This document shows positions 49,353 to 52,666 of a DNA stretch of 52,666 bases, piece after piece (the first letter of the stretch is position 1; the number at the start of each line of letters is the position of its first letter). The stretch is from Solirubrobacterales bacterium. GTDB lineage: Bacteria > Actinomycetota > Thermoleophilia > Solirubrobacterales > 70-9. A program made the position numbers and the translations under genes. The notes below the pieces were generated by a model, which saw nothing but the letters and a program-made list of their open reading frames with translations, did no database searches and had not been told where the DNA came from. Where the stretch lies: the NCBI GenBank assembly GCA_030152805.1, contig JASLIG010000073.1, positions 1 through 52,666 on the forward strand, in the 5' to 3' direction.

Positions 49353-51134
49353 ATGGAGAGGGGGACCAAATCGTCCACGCTGGCGGATCTGCTGCCGATT
49401 TCCGCCGAGCTCTACGGCAAGGCCCCCGCGGTCCGCTTTAAGCAGGACGATAGTTGGGCTGACCGCAGTTTCGAGCAGGTACTGGAGACGGTCCGCTCGC
49501 TCTCGCTGGGGCTGATCGACCTCGGTGTGAACAAGGGTGACAAGGTCTCGATCCTCGCCAACACGCGCCCTGAGTGGACCTACGCCGACTTCGCTGCGCT
49601 CTCAGCCGGAGCGGTCGTGGTACCGATCTACCAGACCAATTCACCGGAGGAGTGTCAGTACGTGTTGGAAAACTCCGACGCCAAGGTCGTCATCGTCGAG
49701 GACGACGAACAGCTAGAGAAGATCCGCGCGGTCCGCGATCGGCTGCCGAAGCTCGAGCACGTGGTGCGGATGACGGGAAGCAGTGAGGACGCGATCTCGC
49801 TGGGGGATCTCGCCGCCCGCGGGGCTAGCCGCGACGCCTCCGAGTGGGAGGCACGCTGGAAAGCGGTCACCAAGGACGACGTCTGCACCTTCATCTACAC
49901 CTCGGGCACAACCGGCCCACCGAAGGGCTGCATCATCAGTCACGGCAACTACCGGGCAATGCTCGACATGGTCAACGAGACCAGCGTGATCGAGCCCGAA
50001 GACGTCACCTATCTCTACCTCCCCCTAGCCCACTCCTTCGCCTTGCTGATTCAGCTCGGCAGCTTCGACCTCGGGGCCACACTCGCTTACTGGGAGCGCG
50101 ACCCGCTCAAGATCCTGCCCAATCTGGCCGAGCTGAAACCGACCTACTTCCCCTCGGTGCCGCGCATCTTCGAGAAGATCTACACCGCCGCGACCAGCGG
50201 CATGGAGAAAGAGGGCGGCATCAAAAAGGCGATCTTCGATTGGTCGATCGGGGTCGGCAAGAAGATGCGCGCCAGGGAACGATCTGGGCGCAAGCCGGGG
50301 TTCCTGTTGCGCAAGCAGTACGAGTTCGCCGACAAGCGGGTGCTCTCCAAGATCCGCGGCCTCTTCGGCGGCAACCTGCGGCTCGCCGTCTCCGGGGCGG
50401 CGCCGATCAACCCCGACATCCTTCGCTTCTTCGACGCCGCCGGCGTACTGGTGCTCGAGGGCTGGGGAATGACCGAGACTTCCACGGCGGCGACCGTCTC
50501 CTCACCCGACGACTTCAAGGTCGGCACGATCGGCAGGCCCTTCCCGGGCTGCGAGGTAAAGATCGCCGAGGACGGCGAGATCCTCGTCAAGGGTCCCAAC
50601 GTTTTCCAGGGCTACTACAAGAACGAGGAGGCAACCCGGGAGACGATCGTCAACGGCTGGCTGCACACCGGCGATATCGGCGAGATCGACTCGGAGGGCT
50701 TCATCACGATAACCGGCCGCAAGAAGGACATCATCATCACCGCGGGGGGAAAGAACATCACCCCCGCCAACCTCGAGAACGAGATCAAGCAGCACCCGCT
50801 GGTCTCGCAATGCGTCGTCGTAGGCGACCGCAAGCCCTACCTGGTCGCCCTGGTCACGCTCGATCCTGAAGACGCCGTTGCCTACGCCAAGGAACACGGA
50901 CTGCCCGAGGACCCCGAGCAGCTGGCCCGTAACCCGGAGGTCCTCGAGGCGATCGAAGGCCACGTGGCGAAGATCAACGAGAAATTCGCCCGCGTCGAGC
51001 AGGTCAAGAAGGTGGCGATCCTGCCCCGCGACCTCTCACAGGAAAACGGCGAGCTGACACCGACGCTGAAGGTCAAGCGCGCGGTCGTCGCCAGCAAGCA
51101 TGAGGACGAGATCGAGCAGCTCTACGCGAGCTAG
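49353..51134 (+). CDS. Long-chain acyl-CoA synthetase (AMP-forming)
   Basis: 593 aa, the length of FadD15/ACSL-type enzymes, which activate fatty acids to acyl-CoA through an acyl-AMP. The P-loop-like motif FIYTSGTTGPPKGCIISHGN is near residues 181-200. Further motifs are YLPLAHSFALLIQLG, FPSVPRIFEKIYTA, LRLAVSGAAPINPDI, LEGWGMTETSTAATVSS and GWLHTGDIGEIDSEGFITIT, followed by GRKKDIIITAGGKNITPANL. The fatty acyl-CoA product would feed the beta-oxidation genes at the start of the window or lipid synthesis. Its stop codon lies inside the outer stem of repeat element 1. Confidence 0.94.
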   Translation: MERGTKSSTLADLLPISAELYGKAPAVRFKQDDSWADRSFEQVLETVRSLSLGLIDLGVNKGDKVSILANTRPEWTYADFAALSAGAVVVPIYQTNSPEECQYVLENSDAKVVIVEDDEQLEKIRAVRDRLPKLEHVVRMTGSSEDAISLGDLAARGASRDASEWEARWKAVTKDDVCTFIYTSGTTGPPKGCIISHGNYRAMLDMVNETSVIEPEDVTYLYLPLAHSFALLIQLGSFDLGATLAYWERDPLKILPNLAELKPTYFPSVPRIFEKIYTAATSGMEKEGGIKKAIFDWSIGVGKKMRARERSGRKPGFLLRKQYEFADKRVLSKIRGLFGGNLRLAVSGAAPINPDILRFFDAAGVLVLEGWGMTETSTAATVSSPDDFKVGTIGRPFPGCEVKIAEDGEILVKGPNVFQGYYKNEEATRETIVNGWLHTGDIGEIDSEGFITITGRKKDIIITAGGKNITPANLENEIKQHPLVSQCVVVGDRKPYLVALVTLDPEDAVAYAKEHGLPEDPEQLARNPEVLEAIEGHVAKINEKFARVEQVKKVAILPRDLSQENGELTPTLKVKRAVVASKHEDEIEQLYAS

Positions 51135-51314
51135 CGTTGTGTTGGAGGGATTGGGTGGGCCTCTGTGCGAATTGATGTCGCACGCGCCCTGCGGGCGCTT
51201 AGCGACAATTGACGAGCGCGGCTGACGCCGCGCCTAAGAATCACGAGTGCAGCGGCCGCCTTCGGCGACATTCGCACAGAGGCCAACCCAATCCCTCCCC
51301 GCGAACGCTAGCTC
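51128..51314 (+). repeat. Folded element copy 1, behind the acyl-CoA synthetase gene
   Basis: Outer 11-bp stem (51128-51138 with 51304-51314), a 5x5 internal loop, then a 29-bp stem with one mismatch (51144-51172 with 51270-51298), enclosing a 97-nt core. In the core: TGTCGC/GCGACA (51176-51181, 51202-51207) around a hairpin GCGCCC-TGC-GGGCGC; a hairpin GCGCGGC-TGAC-GCCGCGC (51216-51233); and CGCC-TTC-GGCG (51257-51267). The core is homologous to copy 2 on the other strand. The outer stem includes the acyl-CoA synthetase stop codon. It may be a terminator or structured 3' RNA, or a mobile palindromic repeat; no open reading frame is supported here. Confidence 0.85.
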
Positions 51315-51390
51315 CGATTCGAAGCTTGCGCGAGCCTGGCGCCGGCTTGGAAAAGGTGGGTCTCTCCTTCACCAAGCTCAGCTTCCTCGC

Positions 51391-51564
51391 CCCGAGTTGG
51401 ATAGGAGGGCCGTTGCCCCTTTCTGGGAATGTTGCCGAAGGCAGCCCATGCAATGTGGTTCTAGGCGCGGCGCAGCCGCGCTCTCAGATTGTCGCTAAGC
51501 CCGCAAAGCGGGCGTGCGACATCAATTCCCAGAAAGGGGCAACGGCCCTCCCCTACGACTTGGG
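51391..51564 (-). repeat. Folded element copy 2, behind the patatin gene
   Basis: Same plan as copy 1 but on the minus strand. Outer 9-bp stem with two wobbles (51391-51399 with 51556-51564), a 4x4 internal loop, a perfect 27-bp stem (51404-51430 with 51525-51551) and a 94-nt core. In the core: TGTCGC/GCGACA, hairpin GCCCGC-TTT-GCGGGC, hairpin GCGCGGC-TGC-GCCGCGC, and TGCC-TTC-GGCA. Stem sequences differ from copy 1 but pairing is kept. It starts 3 bp after the patatin stop codon. The 76-bp stretch between the copies (51315-51390) holds nothing else I can identify. Confidence 0.85.
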
Positions 51565-51567
51565 AGA

Positions 51568-52666
51568 TTAGGACGCTTCGCCCGTTTGCCGCAGGAGCAC
51601 TGACGTCGTCTGCTCGAGCACCCGGCGCCAGGCGGAGGCTTGCTCAGGCTCCTCTTCGGCGGCCCGCTCGACCACGCGGCTGACCCGGCGGCCGGAGATC
51701 TCGAGGCCGTGGCGCTCGGCAATCTCTTTGAACCGGTCGTAGTCCTGGGCCAGCGTCGCGGTGACCGATTCAAAGCCATGGCGGGCGATTTTCAGGCGGC
51801 GTGAGTAGTCCATGATCGGCGTGCCGAACATCAACTCGTCGTTCGGCTCGGGCTCGAGCAGGATGATGTCCACGCCCGGATAGCGCTCCCGCCACTGCTC
51901 GACCGCCTGGTGCAGGCGAGCGTGGGCGATCAGGCGGAAGGTCTGGTTGGCGATCGCCGGCAACCCCATGTCCGAGACACGCCGCACGCGCGTGCCGAAG
52001 ACGGTCGGAATCTTCTTCTGGAAGTCGTTGACGTAGGGGACCAGGGGATTGACGACGACGATGAACTTGGCGCCCTTTTCAACCGCTATGTCGACGTTGG
52101 TCGTCGAGCGGATTCCTCCGTCGATCAGCTGGCGGCCCTTGAGGTCGACCGGCTTGTAGACGATCGGCAGCGTGGTCGAGCACTGGATCGCCTTCGAGAT
52201 CGGCACGTCGTTCCAACCCTCCTCGCCGAAGACGATCCGCTCGCAGGTGTCGAGGTCGGTGGCGGTCAGGTAGAGCTCCTGGTCGAGCAGGCGAAAGTCG
52301 TCGACGCGGCCGGATTCGCCGAGCGCGGCGGCGATGTAGTCGGCGATGCCCGCGCCGGAATAGAAGCCGGTCGGCAGCGCCTCGGCCATGCCGACACCGA
52401 CGTCCATCGCCGAGAAGGTGCCCATCCGCGCCAAGTTGCGGGCCAGCTCCAGGCTCCGCAAGGGAAGCATCGCGATCTTCTCGGCGAAGCCGAGGTAGTT
52501 GGGCCTGAGGACCCTGCCGAGGTCGAGGTCCTCAAGCTCGGAGGGGATGCGCCGGTTGATCACCTGCATCATCTCGTCGGGCGTGACGCCGTTGGCCAGC
52601 ATGCCGGCGACGAAGGAGCCGGCGCTGGTGCCGACGTAGATGTCGAAGTTGTTGACGGTGCTGTTG
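51568..52666 (-). CDS. Patatin-like phospholipase (5' end cut by window)
   Basis: The frame stays open to the window edge, so the start lies outside. The nucleophile elbow GTSAGS (GxSxG, near 52619-52636) and the catalytic Asp in LIDGGIRSTTNVDIAVEKGA (DGG/A motif) are present, giving the Ser-Asp dyad of patatin-like lipases. C-terminal segments FRLIAHARLHQAVEQWRERY and DIILLEPEPNDELMFGTPIM match bacterial patatin proteins of the NTE/RssA group. It would release fatty acids from lipids, a natural supplier for the convergent acyl-CoA synthetase. Confidence 0.9.
   Translation of the reverse strand, partial: NSTVNNFDIYVGTSAGSFVAGMLANGVTPDEMMQVINRRIPSELEDLDLGRVLRPNYLGFAEKIAMLPLRSLELARNLARMGTFSAMDVGVGMAEALPTGFYSGAGIADYIAAALGESGRVDDFRLLDQELYLTATDLDTCERIVFGEEGWNDVPISKAIQCSTTLPIVYKPVDLKGRQLIDGGIRSTTNVDIAVEKGAKFIVVVNPLVPYVNDFQKKIPTVFGTRVRRVSDMGLPAIANQTFRLIAHARLHQAVEQWRERYPGVDIILLEPEPNDELMFGTPIMDYSRRLKIARHGFESVTATLAQDYDRFKEIAERHGLEISGRRVSRVVERAAEEEPEQASAWRRVLEQTTSVLLRQTGEAS

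Noticed and set aside
51209..51571. Short open frame across the repeat elements
   Set aside because: Composition follows the inverted repeats, there is no ribosome-binding site, and the two element cores differ by insertions and deletions that are not multiples of three.

Overview
The window is about 52.7 kb of high-GC bacterial DNA, visibly around 70% GC in most genes. The style is actinobacterial: many GTG and TTG starts, ATGA/GTGA stop-start overlaps, dense divergent and convergent gene pairs, a deazaflavin-type nitroreductase homologue, a SigB/SigF-like partner-switching module and many beta-oxidation genes. The best guess is a deep-branching actinobacterium such as the Thermoleophilia/Solirubrobacterales. 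That placement is inference, because no rRNA or other phylogenetic marker is present. No transposase, integrase, phage gene or CRISPR array was seen, so this is ordinary chromosome with a few very interesting non-coding elements.

Region by region. 1-6965: an acyl-CoA catabolic block on the minus strand (CaiB-type CoA-transferase, beta-keto acid cleavage enzyme, biotin-dependent carboxyltransferase, enoyl-CoA hydratase), divergent from two acyl-CoA dehydrogenases. 6975-11310: secreted and membrane proteins (delta-60 repeat protein, amidase, AT-rich Cys-rich exported protein) and a SixA-like phosphatase. 11536-17210: small enzymes (DUF4234, VOC, GNAT, two SDRs, deazaflavin-type oxidoreductase, metallo-beta-lactamase-fold lactonase-like protein, acyltransferase). 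17264-21249: glycerol kinase and a TetR repressor, divergent from an amidase and a cupin, with a perfect 16-bp palindrome between them. 21255-26293: glycosyltransferase, a 69-residue biotin carrier protein, enoyl-CoA hydratase, DNA glycosylase, a CHASE-GGDEF diguanylate cyclase and a GH3 enzyme. 26375-32778: biotin biosynthesis (bioB, bioF, bioD, bioA), interrupted by a MarR-MFS efflux pair. 32788-35184: ECF sigma factor, DUF4349 membrane protein and NUDIX hydrolase.

35192-38682 is a SipW-type signal peptidase with four small exported proteins of TasA/camelysin-like type. In front of the operon lies a clear cyclic di-GMP-I (GEMM) riboswitch, whose P1 strand can alternatively pair with the Shine-Dalgarno region. 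This suggests c-di-GMP switches on a secreted fibre or matrix system, and a diguanylate cyclase is encoded 14 kb away. 38779-42545: LemA, a rubredoxin beside a GMC-type flavoprotein carrying a CxxCxxCxxxC motif, and superoxide dismutase. 42748-46390: a SigB-like sigma factor, a tandem-ATPase anti-sigma factor and a GAF-PP2C phosphatase, with two GGGTAC-type candidate promoters. 46506-49328: glycosidase, membrane protein, tRNA-Pro(CGG), DsbA-like protein and a small HTH-like protein. 49353-52666: acyl-CoA synthetase convergent with a patatin-like lipase.

The most novel structure is in the last intergenic region (51128-51564). Two copies of a folded element of about 175-187 bp sit directly behind the two convergent genes, each in the sense orientation of its own gene. 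Their cores of about 95 nt are homologous, with compensatory base changes in hairpins. Each core is enclosed by a 27-29 bp stem whose sequence is unrelated between the copies apart from its ends, yet almost perfectly self-complementary within each copy.
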